Of a DNA stretch of 64,000 nucleotides, positions 1 through 12,800 are shown one piece after another. The stretch lies in the NCBI RefSeq assembly GCF_028389875.1, contig NC_084687.1, positions 6,918,157-6,982,156 on the forward strand, written 5' to 3'. This DNA comes from Rhea pennata (taxonomy: Eukaryota > Chordata > Aves > Rheiformes > Rheidae). Position 1 is the first letter of the stretch; each line of letters opens with the position of its first letter. The translations under genes were made by a program, and so were the position numbers. The notes under the pieces are model-generated. The model saw only the letters and a program-made list of their open reading frames with translations, was not told the origin of the DNA and did no database searches.

Positions 1-3000
1 TGCTTGGCCTGCAGTAGGGTAGCTGTCAGGGCTAGAAGAGCATCCAGATACAAAGTTGCACTAAAACTGGTATTATATTAGATACCCTTCTGTAGTTAAA
101 CACTGAAATTACTGCTACCATTACTTCATATAGCCTCCTCTTCAGAAGTCACCTTTTGTTCCTAGGGATGCCCCAGACTTCCTCTGGATCCAATCAGAGA
201 ACAAACACAAATCACCTGGGTTATTTCATGCCACCACTGTTAATTCCCATTAATCTTGTGTTCCATTTCTTTCAATTTTATGCAGGCTTTTCTATGCCTA
301 TGCCAGAAACTCAGGTATATTTTAAATACAATGCTTAAGTTGAGCAGAAACTGCCAAGCTAATATAAGATCTTGGTGGCAAATCCTTTAAATCTCCTACT
401 GCCAGATGATAGCCATTATTATCACCACATACAGCATCACAAAAAGGTGCTATCCCACTCAGCCATAGCGGTCTTATCAACAAACAAAAATTACACAAGA
501 CCACTTCCCTCACCACTGTTTCATGCTCAGGAACATGTTCTTAAAGGATTCAGTATTTCCTTGTCTCATTGTAGCAAGAGAGAGAAGAGAAAAAAGCATT
601 CACGGTTGCAAACAGGTCTGAAGTACAGACTAGTGAATAAATGATTGACTTTGCACTCTGCTGAAATCCTCTGAAATTTCAATGATGAAATTGGACAAAA
701 TGTAATGTGCATTTTGAAAAATTACATTTTCTGTTTGCTCTGAAGTTTTCCTTTAGAAAATAAAGAGGAAAAAAAAACTGCTTTTCCTATTTTTCCAGTA
801 GCTTTTACTCAAAACTCTTCTGAGTTCCTGTCAAATGTTAACAGTACCTAAAAATGCAGTTCTATTAAGTTATTTTACATCAGATACCAACAATTCAATG
901 ACCACATTTTATATACCAAGCCTAAATTCAGTTATATGCTTTTGTTAGTAAACAGGACCCAGAAACTTTAGTGTCCTGTTCCCAGACCACTTCACAGCAG
1001 ATGCCTGGTGACATGGGACGGAGGCAGCTGCTGCTCTGCTCCCTGTTTCCTGGGCAATCACTCCTGCAGTGGGCAGGGCCTCTCCAGCAGTAGCTGAACC
1101 AAACAGTTTCTGACCTTCATGGCAGGTGACTTCTTTTATTTCTAAAATTCTTGTACAAATTCATCACAGTCCTACCTAGCCACACAGTCTGATTGACAGA
1201 TAACACACTAATGCAACTGAGTCCTGGAAAACAGGTAGCGCTCAACGTTACCAGCCTACCAAGATGAGGGCATCGCAATGCTGGATACAAGCAGAGCAAG
1301 GCACTACTTCCATCACTGGAGAGCCAACCGCCTTGGACTTGGAAACCTATGAAAAACTGATGTTGTTATTTTGGACTTTTGTTACATCACTTAACTCCTT
1401 GCCGTGGACCAGTGGTTGGAGCAAAGTAGACAAAAAAAAGGAAAAAGCTGGAAAGCACTTCTAGATAGCAGCAGAGAAGGAAATTAGAATTTTATCTTTC
1501 GATTTATTTTTAATTGGGACAGGCATTAATATGGCTTGCTGCAGTTTCAGGATTGTTCTGCTTTTCATATAAGTATTTTACTTCAGCATTTTGGAGGACA
1601 AGGTGTACAGCAGGCTGATGCTCATGCAAGCCCAGTCCTGAAGTCTGTGGGAGGTTTGCCCGTGAGGGGCCCTGGCTGGGCAGGCTGCAGCTCACGCTGT
1701 GGTTGCTACTCTCCCCACCTCTCCTGGCTGTGGGCGCAGCTGGGCACTCAAGTTCAGCAATGCCAGCAAGCATCCCTGGCATGAGCAAGCTGGCCGTGCC
1801 AAAGGCAGCCCCCAGAAACACCTCTGAAACTCAACACACACCACCTGCTCAGCGATAGGAGGGTGCAGACCTCAGAGCATTCCTCATTTCTACCAGCTGC
1901 AGATCCTCTTTGATCAGCCAAAGACCTCCCCCATTCAGCAGCTCACAGAGTCCTTTGAGCTTTAGGCCAAAGGAGATGACTCTTCCACATCCCCTTTGCA
2001 GACCTAAAAACCTTCCTCATTCAGCATCACTTTTCTCAGCTCACTTGTGCTCTCCCACCACCACCTACATGAACCCCACAGGTTTTCCCATGGAGCAGCA
2101 CACTTTCCCCGGACTATCGCCCCACAGGAGCAGGCAGAGTGCGATTTCTTGTGCAAAGCATTCAGCTCAGCCATCACCTCTCTCCCATGCTCACTGTTTT
2201 CCTACATCTCCCCCAGCCCATCCACAAACAGGAGCTACAGTGCTTTAACTGAGGGTGTCCATTCCCTACAGGCATTACCAAAGTTATCCTCGCTGGCAGC
2301 ACAGCTCTACCTTTTTTAGTACCTCCCTGCAAACACCCTGCTATGGTAATTTCAAAGCAGCTTTTACTTCAGCTCCCAGCTCAGGCACTGCACACATGAC
2401 CACAGCTGCACTGGACATGGACTGAGCTCAGCGCATGCAAAACCCACAGCAGAGCCAGGCTGACAGGCATCACCTTGGAGCCACTGTCAGTGGTCACATA
2501 TTTCAGCCTTCCCATCAGCTGCCGATATTCAGGTTAAACCTGAGGTGTTTGCAAATTCAGCTCTTCTTTCGGATGACGTTAAACTCGTGCAATTTTCCCA
2601 GCTATAAAGCCTGCTTTAATCAAAGTTGCAATTAAATCTGACAACCTCATTGTGCAGACTCCCTTAAATAAGATTAGGAGCACCTAAAATTAGTCTAATT
2701 TAATGTTAATCATTAATCCTTTTATCCACTCTTAATCCAATTTAAATGTCCACACAACAAGCTTGCACAGACTTTGTTACTTCAGTTTGAAACAAAATTG
2801 AATTAAAAACTATTTAATTAAATCAAGACAATTTCTGAGTAATGCCATAGCAGGCATTTGCCACAGATCATTATCAAGTCTGTTTGGTTAACTCTCAATA
2901 CTATTTTGAGCCCTGTGTTCTTCTTGGAATCTCCAGCTCTTAGTATTTTGCGATTACATGGACATCTCCATACATACCTAAAAAAATAAGAGGTAAAATT

Positions 3001-5480
3001 TGTAGCCCTCAGATGGAGAAAGATGCTGTCACATAAAGGGTTCAGGAGGCAAAGAAAAAATACAGCTTCAAAAATTTTTAGGCAAAATATCATGATTCGA
3101 ACACTTCATATTGACCTTTGTTTCTGGGATTACCTAGTGCTCAGACATAGTGCCGTGCTGTGTTTGTGCAGGGCCTAACAGCTTATACCATCACCACTAT
3201 CCTCATCTAAGGAGGAGAGAGCCTACCTTACACAGTGACAAGCCAGCAGTCTCAGCATGCCAGCCAGCAGCTGTTCCTGGTTAGAGTTACAGTGACCTTG
3301 AACTTTCTCTGTCTAATTGCTGTCTCCTCCAGCTATCTTTTCTGCAATGTTTCCAAAGCACTGCAGAGGACAAAAAAAGTAAATGAACATAAAAATTGGC
3401 TGCAACCTTTGCTGCCAAGTTGGCAGAGTTAAGGATTTTTTATTTTCAAAAAAGATAGACACTGAAGGAGGACAGACAAGTCTTTAGCAACTTTTACGGC
3501 CAGTCTTGCAATACAATTTCCTAAGTGCATTCAAAACTTGGGGGGAAAAAAAAAGAAAAAAGGTTTTCATTGGCAGTGTTTTCTTAAAGCACTCTCCCCT
3601 CCCGCTGTTCAGCAGAACGTGCTCCCACTCCCACAGCGGGAAGGGAAGAGCAGGCTGCAGCCGGGAAGCTGCAACCTCCTTCTACGTGCGGGATGTGAGG
3701 AGCCTGCTGTGACTCACCCACTCTCACACGCCCAGTGAAGAGCTCAACAAGGAATAAAAACCAAATTTAAGCAACACATTCATACATGAGGCAGACCTTT
3801 TGTTTACCTCACCAACACTGCCAATTTTCACATGGTTACCACCTCTTGCAGCATTTAGGGGCTTTCCTCAAAGCTTTTAACTCAAAAGCCCTGGTACACG
3901 GGGAGGAAAAAAGGAGCTTAACAGCAAGTTTCTCACCTTCAGGTTATGAACAAAAGGTTAAGATTATGATCCCAGCACACGCAATTCTTTAGGCCGGTTT
4001 TAATTGTGAGCCAGTTCAATGATTTTAGGGCATAGTTCTGGCCATATCATCTCCTAGACTGTTTTTGCAGAAGCAAAGACGTTTAAATCCTGCCAGAAAA
4101 GAAAAACATGACTTGGATAATACAAGTTCCAAGAATTCCTTAATTTTTCAAAGCTGTATTCTTGCTTCTTCTCTCACACTCAGAAACAAAACCAAATCTC
4201 ACCCTTCAGTTGTGCTAAACCCAGTACAAGGCCTGCATGGACATCCCAGGAGCGTCACCAGCAAGCTATTACGCTGTGGAAACGGGAAGTGGAGACATCA
4301 TAAAAATTACTCATTTCACAGAGTGGTTTCTCCTGGGCAGGAGCTATAGAGAACCAACACAGGCTGGCCTTTTCCCCTCTGCTATGGACACAAGTTCTCC
4401 CATCAGTTCCCATTTGCCAGAGTGGCTGCTGGCTCAAGCCTGGCCCATGCAGCTAGCAAAAACATGGCACCCATCAAGAAGACTCAGCCCTCAAGATTCA
4501 CCAGCCTCATTCACAGCACCTTTCATGGAGGCCCGCTCTGAACTTAACTGCTTTCCACATCGATCCTTGAAAGCACTGCTATTGCACCATTCACACAAAA
4601 GGCTGTAATTCCTATATACTGTCCTGGCAAAGATTCCCATTATCCCTGCCACAAGTCTGCCCAGACTCCATAATCTGTGTGTGAAATTAGAGGCTGTAAA
4701 TCCCAGCAAATTCTCCTGGCTTTAGCAACTGCGTTAAGGTCAGCATCCACCAGAAGTGTTCACAGCTTTTCCAGAAAAAGCAGTATATGTACACTGACAG
4801 AGTTAATAACTCGGCATTAGCAGAAGCAGATGATGTAATCTGCTGTACGTTACTGATGAAATATTCCTTGAAAGTAAGCCAAAGAAGAAGCATGACAGAA
4901 CTATGTTCTTTTTTTTCCCCAAAAAAGGAAATGCACTGTCCTTTAGTTTACATAAATCACAAGGGGATTACACTTAAAACAAGGTGCCACAGTGTTTCAG
5001 CAACAACTACAGGAAAATGAAAATAGAGTTTTAGCAGGTGCCTTGCAGCTTTTGTTAATTTAGGAATTTCCTGCTAATCTCTTATCTCAGATAAACTGAG
5101 TTGCTATCACGTTCTGCATGCAATTTAGCTAATGTTCCCTCTGCTATGAGCCATCTACAGAAATCTTTAACAAAAGCCTTCGCGTCATGCACTGGGTAAC
5201 ATCTTTGCTATGCTTCATTGATGCCTTTTTTACCACTACTTTCTTTATTGCAAGAAAGGACAGAAAGACCTAAACATCTGTTTTACTGAATTGAATATTA
5301 CACAAGCATAAAGCCAAGCCCTAGATCCAAATGTCATGATGTTTTACAAGCTGAGATACAGATTCCCATCTTCTCCCTCTCTTCCAACTAAAGTTCTGGA
5401 GTAGCTCACTAAAGTTCCCACTAATGCATTAAAACACCTCTATTTCTTACAGAAGCAGCAGCTGCATCGCAACTCCACCA
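1..5480. other. Gene-free region upstream of G0S2
   Basis: No exon or gene was recognised on either strand. The open frames here are short, mostly lack an ATG and match no family I know. In mammals the 5' end of LAMB3 lies on the far side of G0S2, but no laminin domain (LamN or LE cysteine pattern) is visible. An AT-rich block at about 2540-2780 is dense in homeobox-like TAAT cores and contains a TCF/LEF-like ATCAAAG, so it could be a conserved non-coding element. At 5063-5094 a kappaB-like GGAATTTCC is followed by paired inverted GATA cores (TTATCT/AGATAA), about 650 bp upstream of the G0S2 start. Confidence 0.5.
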
Positions 5481-5589
5481 AAGAGCCTTTGGGTTGATTT
5501 TAGGGGAGGAAGGGTTAACGCCTGAGGGGGGAGAATTGCATAATCATTGTATTATCATAATCGCAGTTTTATTTTTATTTTTGGCTAAC

Positions 5590-5740
5590 AGAGTGAAGAG
5601 CGAGCCAAAGGCGCCGGGCGGGGGGGGGCGGCCCGTGCTCGCGGCGTGCCCAGGGCATGCCCGGCCCCACCGCCCGCCCTGCCGCAGGCACCGCCCGCCC
5701 CGCCGGCGATATAAAGCAGCGGCCGCCGCCGGCGGGCAGC
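5590..5740 (+). promoter_or_regulatory. G0S2: G0S2 core promoter (TATA box in a CpG-rich island)
   Basis: A TATAAAG box lies at 5710-5716 inside a GC-rich block that starts abruptly at about 5590, after AT-rich DNA. It implies transcription start near 5740, which agrees with the donor at 5855/5856 and the second-exon start codon. A TATA box within a CpG island fits a strongly inducible gene, as G0S2 is known to be (PPAR and insulin responsive in mammals). No PPAR half-site arrangement was identified with confidence. Confidence 0.75.
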
Positions 5741-5745
5741 AGCTG

Positions 5746-5800
5746 CCGAGCCGAGCCGAGCCGAGCCGAGCCGAGCCGAGCCGAGCCGAGCCGAGCCGAG
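5746..5800 (+). repeat. (CCGAG)11 pentamer microsatellite in the G0S2 5' UTR
   Basis: Eleven perfect tandem copies of CCGAG begin a few bases after the predicted transcription start and lie wholly in non-coding exon 1. Perfect copies imply recent expansion or homogenisation. The repeat would add GC-rich, structured sequence to the 5' end of the mRNA. Long in-frame peptides of the SRAEP type on + and ARLGS type on - come from this repeat and are not real proteins. Confidence 0.95.
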
Positions 5801-6216
5801 CCAGCCCGCCCCGCAACATTGACCGCTCCCGCCTGCTACAGCCGCCCAGCGCTAGGTAAGGGGGTGCAAGCAGCGGGTGGGATGCACCGGAGGCCCCAGC
5901 AGACCGACCCTCTCCTCCTCCATCTGCTACCATTCCTGTCCTGCTCCAGAGCCCAGGTCCACTTGGGGAGGGAGCACTGCGGTAGCCTGCGTCCCACTCC
6001 TACATGCCAGATAGCTGAGGCAAATGCATTTTGCTAGAGCAGGCTTTCAGCAAAAATTAAATTCTCTGCTTAAAGCAGGGCTAGGGATGTAGCGTAAATA
6101 GCGTGGGCTGAGTGGAGCGCTCCAAATGCTATGTGAATAAGCAGCTGGATTATAATTGATACACTCCTCTCTCTCCTGTTTTATAGGATTAACATCTTCC
6201 AAATCTGCTGCAAAAG

Positions 6217-6516
6217 ATGGAAACCATGCATGAGCTGATCCCCTTTGCCAAAGAAATGCTCAGCCAGAAGCCCAACAGGAAAATGGTCAAGCTGTATATG
6301 CTGGGCAGCGTGCTGGCTTTCTTTGGTGTTGTTATTGGTCTTGTGGAGACAGTGTGCAGTCCTTTTACCTCTGAAGAGAGGCTAGAGGAGGAGGAGAAGA
6401 AAGATGCCCCAACACAAGAGCAAATGAAACAGAAACAGGAGAATTTGATCTTGGAAAAGAGTAATAAACCAGCAACGATGCAAAGGAGCATGGTGACCAG
6501 ACAGCATGCCTCTTAA
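6217..6516 (+). CDS. G0S2: G0/G1 switch protein 2 (inhibitor of ATGL lipolysis)
   Basis: This small protein binds and inhibits adipose triglyceride lipase (PNPLA2) at lipid droplets and ER, limiting triglyceride breakdown; mitochondrial and pro-apoptotic roles are also reported. The 99 residues match mammalian G0S2 (about 103 aa). The N-terminus METMHELIPFAKEML is close to human, a hydrophobic segment spans about residues 27-43 (MLGSVLAFFGVVIGLVE), ETVCSPFT follows, and the RQHAS C-terminus is conserved. The hydrophobic segment is the ATGL-binding part in mammals. The middle is acidic and Gln/Lys rich and diverged. Exon 1 (about 5740-5855) is non-coding. The intron is 5856-6186 with clean GT/AG ends, and exon 2 starts at 6187. 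The start ATG has purine -3 and G+4. A poly(A) signal follows at 6781-6786. Confidence 0.97.
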   Translation: METMHELIPFAKEMLSQKPNRKMVKLYMLGSVLAFFGVVIGLVETVCSPFTSEERLEEEEKKDAPTQEQMKQKQENLILEKSNKPATMQRSMVTRQHAS

Positions 6517-6780
6517 AAGACCTGTATCTGGAGAGGTATCTGCTGATCAACAAAGTAGAGACTGCTGTCCTGGTGTATCTGGAGGTGGTGGTTCCAGCAA
6601 GAAGAGTGAAGGATTGGCCAAATGAGACTGCAAGTGCAAGACTTGAAAGAAGTGAATGGTTATATTTGCTGCTGTGCAGCAGAAAGAAAAATACCTTTTG
6701 TTGGTATAAAAATGTGCAAGATGCACAGCATGGTTTCTTATTTTTATTACAGATGCATTTGAAAACATTTTGCAAAAATC

Positions 6781-6786
6781 AATAAA
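6781..6786 (+). terminator. G0S2: G0S2 polyadenylation signal AATAAA
   Basis: A canonical AATAAA lies 265 bp after the stop codon, giving a compact AT-rich 3' UTR. No competing signal occurs between the stop codon and this site. Confidence 0.8.
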
Positions 6787-6809
6787 TATTTTATATGGTA
6801 GCAAAACTC

Positions 6810-9800
6810 TCTAGCTGAATTCATTTCAAACTCTTCTCCTCTTAACTGCAAATAGTACTCACTCTCAACCCTCTATGGAAGCCATTGGCTCCTCCCAGCA
6901 AGTATCTGGTTTGACCTAGTAAAACAGTTGAGGCCTGTAACTCAGGCAGCCCCACTGAGTGTTGCTCTGTCCTGGGGACTATGCTGAGACTGGTGGGTTT
7001 TGAGTTAATTTCAGAAACTCTTCCCATCTGAAACCAAAAAGGGCCAAATTTGGGGGGGGGTGCAGACAGCATATCTCACATTGATGACCCACATGTATCC
7101 TAATGTGGAGATGGGGGCTGTACCTGCAGTCAGCTGTGCGTCCGCTGTGCCAGAGAGTACCCATTGCTGTTTACAAAATGCCTTGACCCCATAGACTTCC
7201 AACAAGCTACGGCTGCTGCTCAGCTAAGGAAAAAAAATATATATATATACATTAAAAAAAAACAGTTACTGAGATCCTTCCGAAAATGGCCACACAGTAA
7301 AAAATAATACTAACAATATTGTTTGGTCTCGGTCCCAGGAATCTCTTCGGTGGAAAGCACAGACAGATCAAATGGCCCAGCAAGCCCAGAGGGAGGCAAA
7401 AACGGCCCAGAAGATCCTGTCCTGAGGCACATCTCCTAACAGTGCTCATCTTGTTACAGAACTTTCCCAATGTTAAAATGATCCATGGGCTTAGTCTTTT
7501 ACATAGCAGATTCTTAGTATATTATTTAAGTTGATTAAACAAACTCTAGGTGACTGTAACTAAAAGGTCCTGGCCCCACTAGAAAATAGAGGGAACAGAA
7601 ACAGTCTTCACCACTCACTGCTGAAGAAAAAAATATCCCTCTTTATTCCTCCCAAAAAGCAGAGTCAGCAGGCCAGAGGCTGGGGGTACACTACATATCT
7701 CGTACAGTAACAGTTAGATGTACCAGCAATATCAGTAAGTGCCAAAAACATCGCTCCTCCTAGAGCTGCATAAATTTAAGACCAGAATCTTAGAATCTAA
7801 GAAACCAGCTGAAGTGCACCCTTGCATTTCAAAATACATAACCACATAATTCATTGTGCTGACAATTATTTTTGTCAAAAAATGGCAACATATAGTGGAA
7901 GAGGAATCCTACCAAGTCTGCACAAAAACTCTGGAAGTTTTGAATTAAGTATAAAATACCCTTTCTCTACAGGAAAAAGAACAGAATCCAATTAAAACCA
8001 GCTTTTGAGAAATGCTTCATTTAGGCTGCAACCAAGCATTTTGATCTCTTTTGCAAGGCTGGAACAGTTCAACATCTTGTTAGTATCAATGGAAGTTTCA
8101 TTAGCAAATATAAAAGGAACATCCTGAAGAAAACAGTCAGCTGAATAGTTCCCCACAATTCCAACTTTAATAATTTTACATGTTTGTAGCATGGCCTCAG
8201 GTACAGGGAAGGCTAGTCTGTTACTCCTCATGGTACTCCTCCTGGACAGACAAACCAGGGACATAAATATCTGATTGTATGAAGACATGAAAATACTGCC
8301 CAGGTTTGAGTGCTCTCACATTACAGTAGTTCAGAAGCATCACTACTGTGGCAAGCAGAGCTAAACAGATGATAAATGGATTTGACTCAGATGAGAATCA
8401 CATCTTTGTCCAAGCCAGCTACAGACTCTGTCAGTTGTACATTAGTTCACAATATTAGCCCTTCTTTACAAGTTACGGGTCTCTTAATCTGCCCTTTGAG
8501 AAAGGGAGAACTTAAAAAAGTAGGTACAGCTGTTCTCAACTGTCACAGCTGGGAAATCCACCAGGGCAGATTCAGGAGCTTTAGGTGAGTCCATCAGGCC
8601 TTGTCCCCTTCTAAGCTCAGGCCTTGTTTTCAGCTTTGCACCACGTAAAGATGTTTTTCCCATCATACTGGTGCCCTGCTACCCACACCTCCTTCCTACA
8701 GAGTCATCTGGTCACAGGGTTTATAAGCTTAAAGCAAAGAGGTTTGTAGAACAATCAAAATAGCTTTTAAGGACAGCTAACTGGATTAGACAACTAAATA
8801 ACTGTAACTGTGCCAGCAATTCTGAAGTCAACTTGGTAAAATCATTCTTCCTGGGACACACTCTTCTGCCTCCTGATTTACTGCACACTCAAAGGTCAAC
8901 CTGAAAGCTCAAGCTGACATGTTACCATATCCACAACAGTTTGCACTTGATTTTAGATAAGAGTAGCTTCCTGCAGAGTGGCAAATTAGACAGGTATTAG
9001 TGCCCAATTCTACCAAAATGGCCACATAAAGTCCTACTTAAATCATACAATGATGACCTCAATGTGGGTTCATTTAATATCACGCTAACTACAACGAATG
9101 ACAGGACTCATCCAATGCGGTAGATCAAAAGGCTTTTAACAAACCTCTTTCTCCTTAAACTACGACAAAATTTCCTAAGTGGTCTGCTTATCCCAGTCCT
9201 ATTTTTGGAGCCCTCCTCACACCTGCATTCAAACACTGACACCAAAGAGAACTGCAGACAGTTCTGCCCAGTGCAAATTACACAAATGCAAGCACTTGCA
9301 GTTAGTAGACTGTGTCCACACACAGAGGCAATAGAGCATGGCACATCCATTCCAAAAGTCCATGTGTGAACTGCAAGGAGAAATTTTGAATATTGGGATA
9401 TACCGGTGAACAATCAGTTGGAATAAATAATGAGATTAAGTAGAAGAAGAGAATAAGAAATCAGTAATAGCAAGGACTTCTCAGGCAAACTAGAGCATGA
9501 AAACATATAGAACACTTAAGACTGGGTTAGGTCTAAGTATTAAATCCACACATAGCTCAAGGTGTAAGTTACATCACTGGATGTCATGAGAGTTTGATTT
9601 CTATTATTCTGTTTCTTTCATGACTTCTCTGAATTCAGTTTACTCTAACCTGTGAAACTGAAAATTCTCTATGCATTACATTCTCAGGAAAATGGCATCT
9701 GGCATGATCTCATGTATATTTGCCTCTATCCATCCTTCAGCACCTCTTCAAAGATCTTATTTCCACCTGGGGCCTGTGTCCAGGCCTTCATAAGATGACA

Positions 9801-12800
9801 GCGCTGAATGCTACCTAAAATGCAAAAGCCCTTGCTTACACACTAATACACTTCAAGGGCATGAGCTGAATGTCTTTCTAAAGTCCTTGCTTGCTATTTG
9901 CGGTTTGGAATCTGCACGTTTCAAAAGCCGCCAAGCTAAATTTAGGGGTCCGGATAAACATATCAGCCTCTTTCTCCTCTCTTACCCCATCCAACACCAA
10001 GGGCATTAGGAACATGGCTAGTGGCCAAGACTCAAAGCGACCGCAGTCAGAGTGCCAACAAAAAAATACCAAGGAAGCAATTTCTGATTGGGTTACTCAG
10101 GTAAAAATAGACATAATGTTTAGAAGTGGCTTAAACATCACCATATTTCTGTTAAACTGGCAGCAAGTGGAAATACTGAGTCAATATTTCTTCCTACTAT
10201 TACTGGGAGTTTTGAATGTATTTTTCAGGAGTACAGCTGCAACAGCAATGGCATTTGGAGGATGTAGGTATTTCCTGCACACATTTTCAGAAGCCAGGAT
10301 GAAGCTGCATGCATCAGTGGGTAAAAAAGAGATAAAGTGGTTATAGCTTAAAAGCTTACGTTGATATGCACATCTGACCAACATCAGTATCCCTGAGGGA
10401 CACCCTTTATAAGGATGATATCCCTATCTTTAAAGAAAGGAATTATACCTGTACTCATGATAAAGGACTTTGGGCGAGTTGAGTATGAGAAATTGTGTTT
10501 CTTGTCTATGTCATACAGGAAAGAAGAGAAAAAGAGAAAAATCTTCTGTATTTAGCAAAGAGATTTGATAATGAGATGGAAAAGAAATCAAATGTCACTA
10601 AATAAACTAAATAAAATAAAATTTTATTTTTATTTCTGCCAAGTACTTTTGAATTCCCAAATTTGACTTGCATGCACAAACCTGCCTAAAACTCAACCCT
10701 GCCTGTTCAATGTACTCTTTCCATGCTACACCTTGTTGCAATGTTTGGGAGTGACTCTCCAGTAGCTTATAGTTGCTGCTCTGCCAATTTGTTGTCAGAA
10801 CAAATTTCTTTCATGTCTTCATTCCTTTCAAGGGAGCTATGGATTGCACTAAAAGAACAACCTCATCTGTACAGAGCAGTTAGTACAGTACCCAGCCATC
10901 ACATCTCTGAGAAATACAGTTCAAAGTAGATAAGAGATACAGAAGTGACCTGTAGTGGGGTGGGGGATTCATTCAGCCTAATTTAGATGAAGCTGTTTCA
11001 GAGTAACAGCTTCTTCTTGCTACTAGTGCACCGATTAGGAGGCATTGCTTGCTTGCTTAAGTGTTCAAGCAGTTAGTTGCTACTGCCTGGCCATGCTCCC
11101 TCATGTGTCAGTTCAGTTTGTTATTATGGGTGACACAACAATGCAGCTCCAACCAGAACCACTTTGGTTGTGGCTGGCCCTGCTGCAGTGCACCCAATCT
11201 CATGGGGCAGACAGTGCCTTCAGACTGCTGTCCTTCTGCTTTCCTCTCCCCATTCCAAAGAAGAGGTTAAAAACAAGTTCTTAAGTTGTATAAAGCAAAA
11301 TAACTCCCCCCCTCCCCAAAAAACAAGGAGGGGGTAAGAAGTAGCAAAGCCCTGGAAAGGTGACAGGCAACAGTGAAAATCCATATCAGGCAGTTAAGCA
11401 TGGTCCCCTGGCTGGCTGGTCCTCCAGTGCCACCACAGCTACTGCCAGGAGATGCCAGCAGAACCCCTCCTTTGCTTCATCTGAACAAACACACTCAAAT
11501 AGCACATTCATGAAATGTCATTTATAAAAAGTTTATATGATGTACAAAACAGATATGTTGCTTCACATAGAGTTCAGTATTTCAGCTGACTTAAATGTTA
11601 TTTTCCTTTCGTTTTCCAAAGGCTCACACAAAAATAAACAATTTTGAATAAACAGTCCATACCAGCAATACTCAGTCTCTGCCACAAGTGCAGTGTTTTG
11701 CTCGATACCCACCCACATGCCTCAGGCTCTACATTTCACAGAGGTGACTGGAGTGCAAAGTATGCTGTTGCTCGGAGCACGTTACCTTCGCAACACACTT
11801 GGAGGCATTGCAGAAAGGTGGAGAGTTATTGCTTTATTACAATATCCTAATGCTAATAATAACCAGGAGTATCTTAGAAGAGCCTCTGTTCCTACCCACA
11901 ACACAAATGAGATCACAGCTGAAGTAGGGTTAATTATTTTAGTTTTTCAATCCGAAGAATTAAATGGTCACTTAATTATGATCAAAGTTTAAAGCAAAGA
12001 GACTGGGAAAAGGTAGGGTTGCTGAAACAGTGTTATCTGACCAAATGTGGGTTACTTCTTATCAAAACGGGAAAGCTGATACTGAAGCAGAAAGGGGCGG
12101 AGCAGGGAAGCTGTAAAGCAGAGGCAATGCCAGAGAGGCCACATGGTCCTGCCGAGTATGTTATTAAATTAGACCATCTTTATTTTAAAGCTGCAATTAG
12201 GAAAAAAATCATATTAATAATTCTTTCTGGATCATTATGGTGGAGGGGTCTGTGCATGCCTGGCTGCACTGCACAGCGACTCTGCTTTATTATTATTATT
12301 ACTCCAAAGCTGCCTTTCTCAGCCAATTATAGGACTGGGATGTACAGGGGAGGCAAACTATTTTTAGCTAGTTGGTTTCATTGGGAGAAGGAAGATACAC
12401 TCAATGTTTCTTAAGATCTGCGATGCCTGGGTAATTTTAGGAAATGTAGTCTGTGAGACAGAGAACCACCATTTTGTGCCTATGCAAATTAAACCATGTT
12501 GCAGCTACTGCTCCCTGCGCTGCAGATGACACTCTTGTCCTTGTAAACACTGCTTTTCCCCATGTTGAGAAAGCACAGGATTTAGCAAAGTAATTTCAGA
12601 AGCAAATTAATTTCCATGACAGTCCTACAATCTATGAAGATTCCAGCACTAGACCTACTTTGTTAAGTAATTCATAACTATTATATAAGACCTAAGACAT
12701 CTAATTTGCTGCTGCCTAAACATAGTGAAATAATGGATGTTATCTGATTTTTCTTGGAATATATTCACTTAAAAGTCTTAAGAAACTCCTGAAAAAAAAG

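Noticed and set aside
1-5480. Search for the 5' end of LAMB3, the mammalian neighbour of G0S2
   Set aside because: No laminin N-terminal or EGF-like sequence was found on either strand.
5494-5933. Long frames on both strands over the G0S2 promoter
   Set aside because: They are created by GC-rich DNA and the CCGAG repeat, which translates as repeating pentapeptides.
9891-10346. A 151-codon frame on the + strand between G0S2 and HSD11B1
   Set aside because: It begins with TTG, has no recognisable domain and lies in unremarkable AT-rich DNA.
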